Shown: positions 1 through 11,890, counted from the first letter of the stretch. The stretch is DNA of 64,000 nt from Mytilisepta virgata (GCA_028015205.1 JAPWFG010000020.1:3410001-3474000); one strand, 5' to 3'. A program made the numbers and translations. Notes: generated by a model not told the origin, from the sequence alone.

Positions 1-75
1 AGGCCCCATTTTTGGAAAATAAAAATTCTAGAACCTCATTGCGCATCTATATACAGTGCGTGACAATACCGTCAA
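1..75 (+). repeat. Partial unit of the ~155-bp satellite
   Basis: The first ~75 bases match the ~155-bp unit that is tandemly repeated at 50.95-51.75 kb and, inverted, at 56.46-57.0 kb. Shared wording is 'CTCATTGCGCATCTATATAC' followed by 'GTGACAATAC'. Only one partial unit lies inside the window. It is a dispersed fragment with no coding potential. Confidence 0.6.
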
Positions 76-107
76 CAATATGGATGAAGACATCACGAGC
101 GTGTAAA

Positions 108-320
108 AAATAAAAATAAAAAGGTGTTGACTCTTTGAAATCCAGAGCAAGTCTTTCTGGGTTTCAAAGAGTCAACATCTTTTTATTTTTATTCTTGCTA
201 TGCATGGGGTTTCAAAGAGTCAACACCTTTTTATTTTAATTCTTGCTCTGGGTTTCAAAGAGTCAACACCTTTTTATTTTTATTCTTGCTCTGGGTTTCA
301 AAGAGTCAACACCTTTTTAG
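108..320 (+). repeat. 44-bp minisatellite with one inverted copy
   Basis: Units of about 44 bp containing 'TTTCAAAGAGTCAACACC' followed by a T-rich stretch and 'ATTCTTGCTCT' repeat about 3.5 times from 158 to 316. A further copy at 108-150 is in the opposite orientation ('GGTGTTGACTCTTTGAAA'). The array is therefore head-to-head at its left edge and could form a hairpin. Its last unit runs directly into the dispersed repeat that begins near 317. Confidence 0.8.
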
Positions 321-500
321 CTCAGCTGACCCAAAGGGTCAAGTGAGCTTTTCTCATCACTTGGCGTCCGTCGTCGTCCGTTAACTTTTACAAAAATCTT
401 CTCTGAAACTACTAGGCCAAATGGAATCAAACATGGCCACAAGCATCATTGGGGTATCTAGTTTAAAAAATGTGCCCTCTTGCATGGGTCCTTAACCCTT
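317..500 (+). repeat. 5' end of the 'AGCTCA...GTGAGCT' dispersed repeat
   Basis: This starts with the hairpin-forming terminus 'AGCTCAGCTGACCC ... GGGTCAAGTGAGCT', followed by the 'GGCGTCCGTCGTCGTCCG' and 'TTAACTTTTACAAAAATC' blocks. The same blocks occur in the complete element at 34227-35514 and inverted at 47479-47549. The copy loses homology near 500, so it is a truncated 5' fragment. Confidence 0.75.
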
Positions 501-2890
501 TCACCTCGAAGTTTTGATAAAAAACAAAACAAAACAAAATACAAACACTTCTTTCTTTATACCAAATTATGAGGGGGTGGAAATGGGGGTACCTTTCTCC
601 TTTCTCCCGCCCCTCTACTTCCGTCTCCCACCTTAACAACCGTCTTTTTTTTAGATCAATCGATTTTAATACAAATTTGAATTAATATATGACCATATAT
701 AGGTGGCATAGGTCTTTATTAAAGCATATACTGATTTTACGAACAAGGCCTGCCTCCGACTCGTACGCAAATTAATACACAATGTTGGAATGTTGTCAAT
801 GGTGCATTGTGCATGCCCAAATGTCAAGAAACTCATTTTTGATATGTATGGTCATGTATGGGGATCATGAAATTAGACATAGTTTTTTATTGTGTCATCT
901 CTATTTTTCCCTGTCCTCGAGAACACCTTACTTTGTATGGTCAAGTGGATAACGTAAATATTTTAAGGTGACCTGGAAAACGCGTTAAGTACATGTAATA
1001 TTGTTTAGAGGAGGGAGTGTATCTCTCTGACATTGTCAGCATCCCTTCTTTTTAAATTTGTAGAAGATCGTCAAATACTTAGAGGAAACAGATACCCACA
1101 TGTGAAGGCAAACCGGAAATGATGGGGGCATTTTAAAAAGGAAAACGTAACGGAGAGATAATTCCGTTTTGAAAGGATGATTTCTAGAAATGATCGGAAA
1201 TAGCAAAAATGGTTTGGGAAATATAAATGTTGCCTTTTTTCAAAGATTTGTCAATTTATTAGAAAATTTAATATCCAGTTTTTTTCGTTTTTTTTTACCT
1301 CTATTTTTTTTCTACATTAAAGTTCGTCTCCCTTTGATAGTTCTCCCTCCTTTCTCTCCCTTCTCCCGCCCCTCTCTCCTTTCTCCCGCCCCCTTTCTCC
1401 CTGTCTCCCAATACCCTTTCCACCCCCTCAATTATGCAACTTACAGCTCCATTCATTGGAAAGTCTTTAATACTGAGGAGAGTCCACCCTGCTGCTGCAT
1501 AGTTTATATTACATCAATTAATCAGTTTTACTTATTGTTCTTGATTGATTGCTTATTTGTTTATATGACTTATTGATGTATGCTTTGCATTTATTGAATA
1601 AGTAAATAAATTTAACTGAGGATAACGTTGGTTTTTTTCATGAACTTTCCATACGCTTTTGGTATGAAGACGTCGCTTATTGTCGCATTCATGATTGAGG
1701 TTTTGATATTTGAAATTTGGACATGATTATAAAATACGCAACTAATGTCCAAGAAAATTAAAGATTTACACAGATCACTGATATATAAAAAGAAAAAAGC
1801 AATTTTAACATGTGTTACAGTAATTTACCATTCGATAGACAAACCTGTCCTTTTCGTGGTCTGCCAACAGTGAGGGATTTACAGGTAGTATGTAATAAGA
1901 AGTTCAATTTATGTCCATTTGACCAAGAACATATATATTTTGGTGAAAAGTTAGCCTCACCGACCTATATGTAGGACATATCAAAACAAAATATATTCAT
2001 CTTGAGTGACACCCATATAACAACAAGTGCATATATGAGTCTCTCGAATAATATCTAAATTTTCCCAATTCTTTTTTCAATTTAACCATGTTAACACTTT
2101 CAGAACCCATTGTTTATAAAAAAAAAATAATCAACGTGTGGTTGCCGATGATCTCAGTCGATGAATAGTTAAAACAAAAGGTCATAAACCCATCAGAACG
2201 ACTTCGGATTTCCCGGATTCGATCGATAACCCCATAGTAGAGCAAGCGTATGACGTAACATTGGAAGAAGGCTCACTACCAATACGATAGGTATCCAAAG
2301 GGGCATCCAAAGGTGAATTAGGATAAAAAAATTAAATTATTTAATAATCATTAGAGAAACAGATTCTTACATCGTTACTCGAGGATTATCAGATTTATCA
2401 AATCTTCATAATTAAATTATCGATATTCAAAGTCCTCACCAAAGCTTGGCCTTTACAATTAGATAATTTATATATCTCGACTAGGTAAATCCGATAATAT
2501 AAATAAATATAATCAAATGATATTGTGCTATTAACACCATGTGAAATCCATACACAGTTCAAACAAAGGTCAATTAACAAGTTGACTTTGGAATTATAGC
2601 ATCTTCATATAATAAATTATAAACATCATATACTAAAGCAGGCTTATCATTTACAATATTACAACTAAAAAAAACTTGTAGGTGAACTTTTAGCACGTTC
2701 AACATCTTTAGCTCGGTGAAAAAGCATGACTGGGTACAGATCCGACCATGATGTGAAACAGAAAACATTGTTGTTTAGGAGTCACGTAAATCTGCTTGAG
2801 TGAGTATATCAGAGAAGACATCGCTTTAGCTCCTTGAGATGCTAAACATTTCTGTGTTTGTAGAAATTTTCAAGGTCGTAAATTGCAATG
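501..2890. other. No gene recognised
   Basis: AT-rich sequence with pyrimidine-rich blocks (near 590-650 and 1280-1430). The longest open frame (1190-1576) runs through those blocks and is compositionally biased, so it is not called. No splice-signal pair with coding content was found. Confidence 0.5.
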
Positions 2891-2914
2891 TTGAGGAGGA
2901 GGCAACTTCAGAAC

Positions 2915-2965
2915 ATCAATCAAATAATCAATCAACAATCAAACAATCAATCAATCAAGACAAGA
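2915..2965. repeat. CAAT/TCAA simple-sequence tract
   Basis: An imperfect run of AATCAATCAA-type repeats. It accounts for the Gln/Asn/Ile-rich open frame spanning 2888-3115. Confidence 0.6.
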
Positions 2966-3524
2966 ATAGAAAACCAACAGAATTATAGCTTGATAAAGTC
3001 AAATAAGAATGTCTTGAATACAGTCAGTTCTAAAGACGCCGCCTTTTTGGTGCGCTATAAAGAAAGAAAACAATTTAAAAAAGCAAAACAACAAAAAATC
3101 GTTAACTATGTTTGATAATTAACATGGTATTTGCTTGTTGGCTTTATAATAAATTAAGCTAATTCTTGGTGCTCACTGGAATTAAGACTATTTATACAAA
3201 TCATGCACCACATGCCTTATTTATCAAGAAATTTGTCTTCGTTAACGTATCAACTAAAAATACTGAAGACAACCAGTTGGCTTTGGTTTAATGAATAACA
3301 TATCATTTTGCTTTATTTTCATTATTATTTGTTTAAACAAATCATTTTTAGTTGAAAGGTCAAGTAAGCATTAGAATGTCTCAGAATCAAGGGATTTTTA
3401 TCTTGTAGATAGTCGTCCGAGATACCTCCTCATCCAGAACAATCGGTAAATTACGGCCATGAATTTCCCGCTGAAAGTTAACAACTTGCTTAAATATACG
3501 TACGAATTAACTTGTTCGAGTAAG

Positions 3525-3605
3525 TAAGTAATTTCTTTATTTAAAGAGAGTAACACAGTTAGTATTAAAATACTAATCTTCCCTGAGGCCCTCAATTAAA
3601 ATATA
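3525..3605 (-). mobile_element. Possible non-LTR retroelement 3' tail
   Basis: Read on the minus strand it has a 'GAGGGCCTCAGGGAAGA' block followed by 'AATAAAGAAATTACTTACTT', a short tandem repeat after a polyadenylation-like hexamer. A plus-strand sequence of the same design lies at 4225-4285. Such AATAAA plus microsatellite tails are typical of RTE/CR1-type LINE 3' ends. No reverse transcriptase sequence is attached, so the assignment is tentative. Confidence 0.35.
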
Positions 3606-4224
3606 AATTAATAAAAAACAAACAATAAATGAATCTAACATTGATCCAATTTCTACAAAGATCCACACTATGAGGACCACCTATATACATATATACATAT
3701 ATATAATCAATAAAATTGTTACATTTAATGTAAAATACAGGTAGGATTTTATCCTTTAAGCATAGTCTCTTGGTGTTTTTTGCAATTTTGGAATGTTTCG
3801 ATATGTGTGCAAATTAAAACCTTGTAATCCTTTAATACTACACCCTAAAATTGTAGTACATAAAAAACTTTGTCCATTGATATGACATATGCCATTCCTG
3901 CATGAAGTACAAGTATGACCTGGTCATTATAGCATTGACTCTTGGTGCTTGATGCAGTTTTGTCACTGTTATGCCATTGGCAATATATATATATATATAT
4001 TTATACATGTATACTGCAAAATTTATGTGTTTACTGGTAATATTACTCACCTTGGTGTGTGTGTACCGTGAGCAGGTTCTGTAAATCATTTTATTTGCTT
4101 TTATAAGTGATGTTCATGCATATTGGTACATATTTAATTGTGTTGAAAACTATATAAGTTCTGTGTTGTAGGAGGGAGTTGTCTTCCATTTGTCAATGAT
4201 TGTGAATGTATAAAATTATATGTG

Positions 4225-4285
4225 TTCTGTAATATGCCCTCCTGGGGCCCTAATTTGGAAATAAAGTATCTATCTATCTAAACAT
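4225..4285 (+). mobile_element. Possible non-LTR retroelement 3' tail
   Basis: Contains 'CCTCCTGGGGCCCTAATTTG', then 'GAAATAAAGTATCTATCTAT'. A GC block, an AATAAA hexamer and a tetranucleotide tail are the usual 3' terminus of 5'-truncated LINEs. A TA dinucleotide run occurs upstream at about 3982-4000. Nothing between the two recognisably codes. Confidence 0.35.
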
Positions 4286-4611
4286 TGAAACAATACAATA
4301 TCTCGCCTTCCAATACTGTGACTATAATTTAACAAATTTAGAAAGCTTCACGGAGCTTTAAGTAATCTGTATACTTTCTTTTGAAGGTTTCTATATTTTT
4401 ATTCAAGTTTAGGTCTGTTGGTAAAGTATTTAGTAATAAATAAATAAAATTTTATTTTATTATAGTGTCACACATTGATTGAAACGGTTTATGTAGATTT
4501 CCATTTTTTGAAAACGAGAGAAAAAATAACATTATCAAAATCTTTAAATTTATATTTAAAAATATATTCAATCTTGCTTTAAAAATCAATTAAAATCATT
4601 ATAAAAATTAT

Positions 4612-4880
4612 AGAAGAGGGTTCAGAATTTGAATTTCAAGCACTTGACGACATGAAGTACTCCCCAGTAAACCCAATCACATTCCAGTCCTTCGCCAATT
4701 ATGTGGTGACCCAGTTGATTGGCAGCGACAAGACTGTATGGAACCCTTCAGCACGGACCGAGGACCACCAACCACTTGGAAGCCTGGCACGGAAAACTCA
4801 AAAGAAAAGTTCAACATCCACATCCCAACATCTTTACTGTCATCCAGACATTCAAGGACATTCAGAACATTAACGACATG
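4612..4880 (+). pseudogene. MULE-type transposase remnant
   Basis: Two overlapping plus-strand frames give fragments of one protein. One frame (from 4652) reads through 'FANYVVTQLI' and 'TVWNP'. The other (from about 4750) reads 'RTTNHLEAWHGKLK', then 'HPNIFTVIQTFKDIQ'. The order 'WNP..., R-T-x-N-x-x-E-x-W-H, HPNIF' is characteristic of the C-terminal part of MULE transposases found in many animal genomes. A frameshift separates the halves near 4745, and neither the catalytic core nor terminal repeats are visible. Family assignment is from motif memory. Confidence 0.55.
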
Positions 4881-4884
4881 AATG

Positions 4885-5075
4885 TAGGACAGAAAGTCAT
4901 AGGACGAAAAGTCACAGACAAAAAGTTACGGACAAAAAGACACAGGACAAAAAGTCAAAGAAACAAAAGTCACATTTCATTATTTGTCATTTTGACATAT
5001 TATTTAGGACAAAAAGTCACAATTCATAATTTGACAATATTATTGAGAACAAAAAGTAAAAATTCATAATTTATA
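4885..5075 (+). repeat. Short 'GGACAAAAAGTCA' repeat array
   Basis: About eight imperfect copies of 'GGACAAAAAGTCA' (12-16 bp spacing at first, wider later) directly follow the MULE remnant. The continuing open frame here is Lys/Arg/Thr-rich because of the repeat and is not a protein tail. Confidence 0.6.
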
Positions 5076-5079
5076 GGCG

Positions 5080-6280
5080 GGATTATATGAATATTCAAAC
5101 TGATAGAGTGACGTCGTTCCCATGATACTTAACTTAATCCAGGAACATTTGATATTTAAGGAAAAAGACGACTCTTCACTTAATGCGAATTTTTAATTCC
5201 TGTGTCACAGGAAGACATTGAAAATTTGATTACCTCACAAAACCTCACAAAAGAACCAAAAAAAAAAAAAAAACTGCCAAAAAAAGAAAACCACAAAATG
5301 GTCAATGACAGTTTTCAACGATTGGGGGTTATCTAGATTAAGGAATGATGCTCCAGTCCCCGAGTTGCTTGAAATGGATACAAAATCGACGGATTTTTGG
5401 CTCCAGTAATTTGTATTAGTTGGACGATTTTTCTTTGTTTCTTTTAAAATACAATGACCCATTTGATTACATTCAAGAGAAATTGCCAAAGATGAACAGT
5501 TTAGTATACAAATAATTGGGAGGAATGAACAAGAAAATTCAACTAGTTTCCATTGGAGTTTTTTTCTGTATTTCTTCCAGTAATAAAGTAATTTGATAAT
5601 GTTTAATGCTTATTTTAATATTGAGATTATTTTTTAAAATCCCGGGTGTGTAGTCTTCAAGAAATTGTATATAATTTGGATCATATGTGTTTATTTGGTA
5701 TGAAAGGACTTTTATTGCACTGATTTGTATGGTTCATAGAACATTGTATTACCATGTTCTAGGAAACAAAGGATCACAAATATTTAAATTAGAAGGCTGA
5801 GCTTTGTCCCTGGAAAAACATCAGATTTTGCATGTCAGTATTCCATGGTTTTGCTCCTCCCACCTCCTTTGAAAAATACATTGAAATTTTCACATCTTTA
5901 TAGAACGATGGAATAATATTACAATATGTATATTGTACCATGACTTACGACCCTCTCAAAAGTTAAGTGATTTATGAAAGAAACAATTGGTATTTATGTT
6001 ACAAAACATATATATCCAGTTTCTTACTTGTAACACATAAAAGATCTCTGTGTCTTTAATTGGTGTCTTTAATTGGGGGTTTTTGTATAAATTTTTGCAT
6101 AAGTTGTAAAGAAAACCATGGTCTAACATAAGAAATGAAATAATACAACAATGTACCATAGTTTCGCATGATTGCACACACTTGTACACTTTAATCGTTA
6201 TGATTGAAGTGAAATTTCGGTGATGAATCTGGACTTTGAATTCATAAAACTAGAAAACACTTGGAAGCACCTTGAAGTAC
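5080..6280. other. No gene recognised; upstream flank of gene A
   Basis: AT-rich, with an A-run near 5258-5272. Open frames on the minus strand (5235-5489, 5956-6189) are low complexity or lack any exon signals. I see nothing further. Confidence 0.45.
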
Positions 6281-6287
6281 CAAATCA

Positions 6288-6295
6288 TATAAATA
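6288..6295 (+). promoter_or_regulatory. TATA box of gene A
   Basis: 'TATAAATA' lies 190 bp before the start codon of gene A, predicting a transcription start near 6319. The 5' leader would then contain two very short upstream reading frames (ATGs near 6358 and 6387). Confidence 0.55.
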
Positions 6296-6477
6296 GCGAT
6301 GTTTATTTATGGAAACGACCTTTAAAACAAAATCTTTAGTTACATTGACGTAAGAAGATGTTCTGAAGGACTTTCAAAAGCGGATGTTATGGATGTTTTA
6401 TAATTAAGATAAAATTTCCAAAGTAAAACGTTTAAAAAAATTTAAATTGCTTCCTATAATTTAAGAAAAAAGTCGTG

Positions 6478-9118
6478 ATGGACATACATAAACTACCGAC
6501 AGTGTTATTTCTGTTTATACATTTTGCAACAAGATTAGCGGAATTTTCTACAATTAATGGTAAGAAAAAACTTGAAAAGTTTTGTATTGATGATAAAATG
6601 TTTTTTTTAGTGAAAAGTACAAACAGCCGTCATTAACGAGTTTTCATTTCAAAATTTTCTAATATAATACATGTAAATACTTAAATTTATTTATAAAAAC
6701 ATATGTATTAAAAAGGTCGCATGGCCAAAACGCCTGGAAAACTGTTATAGTTTTTATTTAAAATCTAATAATGAGTACGCGGGTTATGTTCTTCTCGTAT
6801 AATTTATGGTGCCATGTCACTATACCCCTAACGGGAGGGATTGTGGCTGATTTTCTATATGATAAAGACATAATCTTTCAATCAGTTTAATTTATGTCTG
6901 GAGCTGGCTTGTCAGTAACTGCTAGATTATATTGTTCATTGTCATTTTGCTTAGTTTCTTCTGTTACCTTTTTTAACATCGGACTCGGATTTCTTTTGAA
7001 TTGAGTTTTACTGTGCGTATCATTGTTTGTTTATTCGACATTGGCTAGAGGTATAGGTGGAGGATTGAGATCTAACAAAACATGTTTAACACCGCCGCAT
7101 TTTTGCGCCTGCCCCAAGCCAGGAACCTCTAGCCTTCGATAGTCTTGTGTTTTTTTTTTAAATATATTTATTTTTTTTTATTTTATAAATTTTGGTTCAT
7201 TTGTAAGTTTTGGAGTTGAGTGTGGCGTACATTTCGCTGAACTAGTATGCATTTTATTGTTTATTGGCCAGCTGAGGCCCGTCTCTGGGTGCGGGATTTT
7301 TTCTCTGCGTTGAAGACCCATTAGTTGCCTTAGACTGTTTTTTTTCTTATTGGTCGGGTTGTCGTCTCTTTGACACACTCCCCGTTTCCACTCTATTCGA
7401 TATGAATTTTTTCCCATAACTTTGTTATTATTCGTCCTGTTATTATGAATTTTTACTTTTATGATCATAATCATTTCAAATTTCTTTGGATGATATTGAA
7501 ATTTTCTTTTATTTCATTTTTAAAGGAATCATTAAATAAATAATATTTGTGCTTGAATAGTTGGTTGTTTTAAGTTACAAGATATAAAAACAAAATGAAA
7601 CTATTATTAAAATCTGAACACCAATACATTTATCATTTCAAATGGACCAAAAACAAAACAAAAAATAATGAAGACAAGCTTATGTCTCAGAAGTACAATA
7701 TTTAAGGATTTAGTTAGTCAGTTATGTCTGGGAAAATCAATCCAGCTACTCAGTGTCTGTTACGTAAGATTGTTTCTCAGAAAACTTGCTGACAAGACGT
7801 ACTTAGGAGGAAATGGAAACTTGAAATTTGAGTTAAAAAATTGATATTATAATATTAAAAATTAAACATGATACAAAAAATTAATGGTTTATTCCCGATA
7901 TATATTAAGATTTCTGAAGAGTTGGACACCGTAATAGGTTATTTTCCCGTTAATTTATGGGTAACAAGGCGATAGAACAAAATATTTGGTCCGAGGTACC
8001 AGGAACCATGTGTTCTATTGCACGAGGCCATTAAATAACTTTTTTTTTTATTTCTTTATAGAATTATTTTACGAAACTAAAAGCGCGCCAGGAAACAAAT
8101 TTATTTCATCAATCGTCAGTCAACAAACACGATATAGCACTTTTGGTCACTATAAACCAACATCAGAGAAATTTCATTGACAATAAAAGGGAATTTTCAT
8201 TCGTTTACCCATTTTTTGTGTGTTTGGTGTCGCTATTTTTGAATTAATTTACATAAAAAACGAATTTGAATCGAACAACTTTCAGGATAGACTTTTCTGA
8301 ATACATCAATAACCATATCTAACAGAACAACTTAGCCGTTGATCAGATTTTGAGACTAGACACCCTGAACTTATAATTAACCTGAACGTTTTAGTCAGTA
8401 AAGAATTTCCGAAATAATGAAAAAATATGGCATGTACTAATAATACGTGAATACGTTAAATGATTCTGTTAGATAATAATATTGCATTTTTCATATTAAA
8501 CCGCATCATTCTGAGCATATTAGCGTGAGGGCCGAAGGCTGAAAGTAGGTGTACTCTCATTATTTAACATGCGCACACTGCAAGAAAAACATCAGTAGTT
8601 TCAGCAAGCAATAATTATATTGCTGAATTTTTGACGCCACAAAACATGTTTACACGTCATAATGTTGAATGGGGAATTTATTTGAAAACTGAAATCAGTT
8701 TACCACGTTATACGGTATTAGGAAATTATACCCTGGGTAGATATTCAATCATATTACACACAAAAAAAATATATATGATACTATAATTTTTCACTATTGA
8801 TTTTTTTAATCTACAGCTTTTGTAGATGTGTCTGGGACACAGAGAACTGATATCCTAGGATACTGGACCATAGATTGTGTGATTAATAATCACAGTAGAC
8901 ATACAAGAAGTACAAATGCAAGGATTTTAAGGTTACGACGTTGTTTTCGAAGATGTCAAAACCTTTATAGGCGTTTAGGAACTACCGAAAACATGCCGGA
9001 CGGTTGTTTGGATATAATCAGTCATAACTGCAGACATCTGTCACCCCCTAGGCCTACTTACTGTAATGCCATATTATCATCAGATAGAAATACTAGATTC
9101 ATACCATCAGACTGGTAA
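6478..9118 (+). CDS. Gene A: secreted six-cysteine protein, 127 aa, two exons
   Basis: Exon 1 (6478-6559) encodes a start Met, a hydrophobic core (LPTVLFLFIHFATRLA) typical of a signal peptide, and ends 'AATG|GTAAGA', a good donor, in phase 1. Exon 2 (8817-9118) follows a T-rich tract and 'CTACAG' acceptor and continues in the matching frame to TAA. The joined product is 127 aa. After the predicted signal peptide it has six cysteines at residues 48, 70, 74, 91, 99 and 110, allowing three disulfides, a basic patch 'RLRRCFRRC' (66-74) and C-terminal 'FIPSDW'. A TATA box lies at 6288 and AATAAA at 9251, so the whole transcription unit is visible. I do not recognise the family. A secreted signalling or defence peptide is plausible but not shown. 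The intron carries a dispersed repeat. Confidence 0.6.
6780..7480 (+). repeat. Dispersed repeat in the intron of gene A
   Basis: Shares long stretches with the inverted copy at 11380-11890, for example 'AACATCGGACTCGG', 'GACATTGGC' and 'GGTCGGGTTGTCGTCTCTTT'. Mussel sequences commonly carry this family (recalled, not searched). No coding content or termini could be defined. Confidence 0.6.
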
Positions 9119-9250
9119 AATACCACTCAAGACACTTTCCTATTACTTTAATGTTTATCAAAATAACACCAATGATGGTGTATGCTGTCTTTATACCATG
9201 ATGCCATAAAATGTAACCAGCTATGCTGCATTTGTGATACCTTTTCATGA

Positions 9251-9256
9251 AATAAA
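9251..9256 (+). terminator. Polyadenylation signal of gene A
   Basis: AATAAA 133 bp after the gene A stop codon. It fits a short 3' UTR ending near 9275. Confidence 0.5.
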
Positions 9257-9514
9257 TAACTAACGGGCTTATATTTTTGTCTGAATAGCATAACGACATA
9301 ACAAGATATGTTTTTCAATAGTTTTTATGTTAAATAATCTTTCTTAATTTGACTTAGAGTATTTTATTTTTTGTTGAAATTTTCTAGAAGATTCATTTCG
9401 ATGTTATCTTGTATTTTGTATTATATTTATAAGCATGCTATCATTCATTTTATTACATTTCGTACTTTTAGATCTATATAGAAACAGTGTGTTTAAAACT
9501 AGTTCATATTTTGT

Positions 9515-9760
9515 GATATTGCACAGTAAAAGTGATATTGCATAGTGAACAATTTTTGGAAACAGTTCATTTCCAAATCCTGCTCTTAAAAGTGAAATGT
9601 AATAAAACGATTAAAGCACTTTACTATCGTGCAATATCATCTTTAATGAACGACTTAAAGCAATATTGCCCGCAACCTTTGGCCTTGGGCAATATTGCTG
9701 TTGAGTGGTCCATAACACATGTTATTGCACTCAGTAAAATGCAATAAAATCTTATATTTG
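9515..9760. repeat. Foldback repeat with two hairpins
   Basis: 'GATATTGCAC' at 9515-9524 is inverted at 9629-9638. A second, perfect 13-bp stem, 'AGCAATATTGCCC' (9659-9671) against 'GGGCAATATTGCT' (9687-9699), has a 15-nt loop. Further 'ATTGCA' motifs continue to about 9750. The compact inverted-repeat structure suggests a MITE or foldback element; no target duplication was identified. Confidence 0.55.
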
Positions 9761-9904
9761 AAAAATGGCATATTCTTTTGCATGTTATAATTCGTAGAAG
9801 GTTTAAAATTGAAAAACAATATTTTTTTTACTATTTTATTTTTAATTTTGCCATTGACCCCCAGTTACGATATTTAATATGTATTTTTAATGCTAAATAT
9901 CCAG

Positions 9905-10530
9905 GATATTTAACAAAGATGGAATCTCAATGTTTGCAATTCAATTATTCCAATCAATTGTTGTTTCATACTTAAATACTTAATTTTATGGTTGCTTTGT
10001 AATTTTCTCATAAATTGAAGTTCTGAGAGTCGTCCAAAATATTTACCAAAGATGGAATTGCCTTGTTTGAAACCCAATTATTCCAAGCAATTGTTGTTTC
10101 ACACCTGACTAATATAATATATGGTTCCTAGGTTCTTTAAAAAAGAATTAAAAAAATTGGAGGTCTGGGAGTCTTCCAGAATATTTACCAAAGATGGAAT
10201 TGCAATGTTTGAAATTCAATTATTCCAAGCAATTGCTGTTTAACACCTGACTCCTTTACTATGTTATTGCTAGGTACTTTTCCAAAAATGTGGAGGTCTT
10301 AGTCTTCAGGCATATTTACCAAAGATGGAATTGCAGTGTTAGAAATTCAATTATTCAAAGTAATTGCTGTTTTACACCTGATCTATCTAATATATGGTGG
10401 CTAGGTACTTTTTCAAAAATTTAAAGGTCTGAGAGTCTTCCAGGATATTTACCAAATATGGAATTTTTATTTTTGAAATCCAATTGAACCAAGCGATTGT
10501 TATTTCATAATAGATTACTTGGTAAGACTT
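9905..10530 (+). repeat. ~133-bp tandem repeat, five copies
   Basis: The landmark 'ATATTTACCAAAGATGGAAT' (first copy 'TTAACA') occurs at 9906, 10039, 10181, 10312 and 10445, giving spacings of 133, 142, 131 and 133 bp. Each unit also contains 'CAATTATTCCAAGCAATTG' and 'GTCTTCCAG'. Copies have diverged by substitutions and indels. Open frames across it are shadows. Confidence 0.8.
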
Positions 10531-10734
10531 GCATTTGAACCCCCCTCTATATATATCTTGACTCATTCCGTCATTACGGGGGGGGGGGAAGGAAGTTTTT
10601 CCGATTACTTTCATATATGGTTACACAGTTCAAATCATATAATTGATGTTTGTTGTTTTATATTGTATTTGATTGATAATCCTATTTTGGATTATATGAT
10701 CAATAAATAATTGAATTGAATTGAATTAAAACCT

Positions 10735-11225
10735 GTAGAGATATGTAGAAAATAAAGTGTTGAAAAGTGTATTTTCATTACTTTTAATTTTCCAAGGAGA
10801 ATAATTCTTAGAAAATCTGTTGGTGACGATTTTGGAACTTGCTTATATTAACCTTAGACTTAAATTCATTTAAAATCTTTTGACAAATGTAGACATGAGA
10901 GTTCTTACAGTCAATTTCCCATATTTTTACTATTTAAAGGGGAATAAGTCTTAGAAAAATAATCCCTGGGTGCTGATTTCTAAGCTAAACCTTTTGCATA
11001 AATTTAAATAAAATGTAGACGTGAGAGCGCTCACAAATAAAATGTTACCATATTCTAACTATTCAAGGACCATAACTCTAAGAAAATAGAGTTCTGCTTT
11101 TCGAACTCGTCAAAGGGAATGCTGATATAAACCTTTGATATAAATTTAATTAAAATCTGTAGAGAAATGTAGACGTGAGAGCGCTTACAAACTATAGCGG
11201 AAGGGCGGACATCATCATTTCCGCT
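10735..11225 (+). repeat. ~150-bp tandem repeat ending in a GC-rich block
   Basis: The block 'AAATGTAGACGTGAGAGCGC' and related copies recur near 10735, 10885, 11013 and 11165, each after 'AATTTAATTAAAATCTGTAG'-like sequence and with 'TAACTCTAAGAAAA' in between. The last unit runs into 'CATCATTTCCGCTCCGCGTT'. Non-coding. Confidence 0.7.
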
Positions 11226-11379
11226 CCGCGTTACGTCGGGGACAAAAATAAATCCAATTAAGGACAGTTACAACAAAAATCGTCAAAACTGGCCAAATAG
11301 TTGTAGGAATATGGGAAATATAGTTTAAAAATGCTTAGCTAATTTCCTTTTTTTAAATTATTTTCCGACTGATTTGTTT

Positions 11380-11890
11380 AAAGTTTGCATATAGAATAGA
11401 GAATGGAAAGGGGGAATGTATCAAAGAGACAACAACCCGACCAAAGAGCAGAAAATAGCTCAAGGATACCAATGGGTCTTTTTCAACGCAGCTAGAGGTT
11501 CCTGACCTTGGACAGGCGCAAAATTGCGACAGGGTTAAACATAGTTTGTGAGATCTCAACCCCCCTATACCTCTGGCCAATGTCAAATAAACAAACATAC
11601 AGCGATAAACACAGTAAATCTCAGTTCAAAAGATGTCCGAGTCCGATGTTAAAAAGGGTAACAGAAGAAACTAAGCAAAATGTCAATGATCAATATATAT
11701 TAACAAAGGACTACTAGCAGTTACTGACATACCAGCTCCAGACCTCAATTAAATTGATCGAAAGATTATGTCTTTATCATATAGAAAATCAGCCACAATC
11801 CATCCAGTTAGAGGTTTAGTATCATGCCATCATAAATTATATGAAAAGAACATAACCCGTATCATGCAAACAACTAGTTTTAGAATAAAT
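11380..11890 (-). repeat. Inverted copy of the gene A intron repeat
   Basis: Reverse complement of the family at 6780-7480. Corresponding blocks include 'AAAGAGACAACAACCCGACC', 'GGACAGGCGCAAAATTG', 'TCCGAGTCCGATGTTAAAAA' and 'ATGTCTTTATCATATAGAAA'. The two copies face each other across ~4 kb. Confidence 0.65.

Noticed and set aside
1190..1576. 128-codon open frame
   Set aside because: Crosses pyrimidine-rich low-complexity sequence, giving Phe/Leu/Pro/Ser-biased protein without motifs or splice support.
2888..3115. 75-codon Asn/Gln/Ile-rich frame
   Set aside because: Generated by the CAAT simple-sequence tract.
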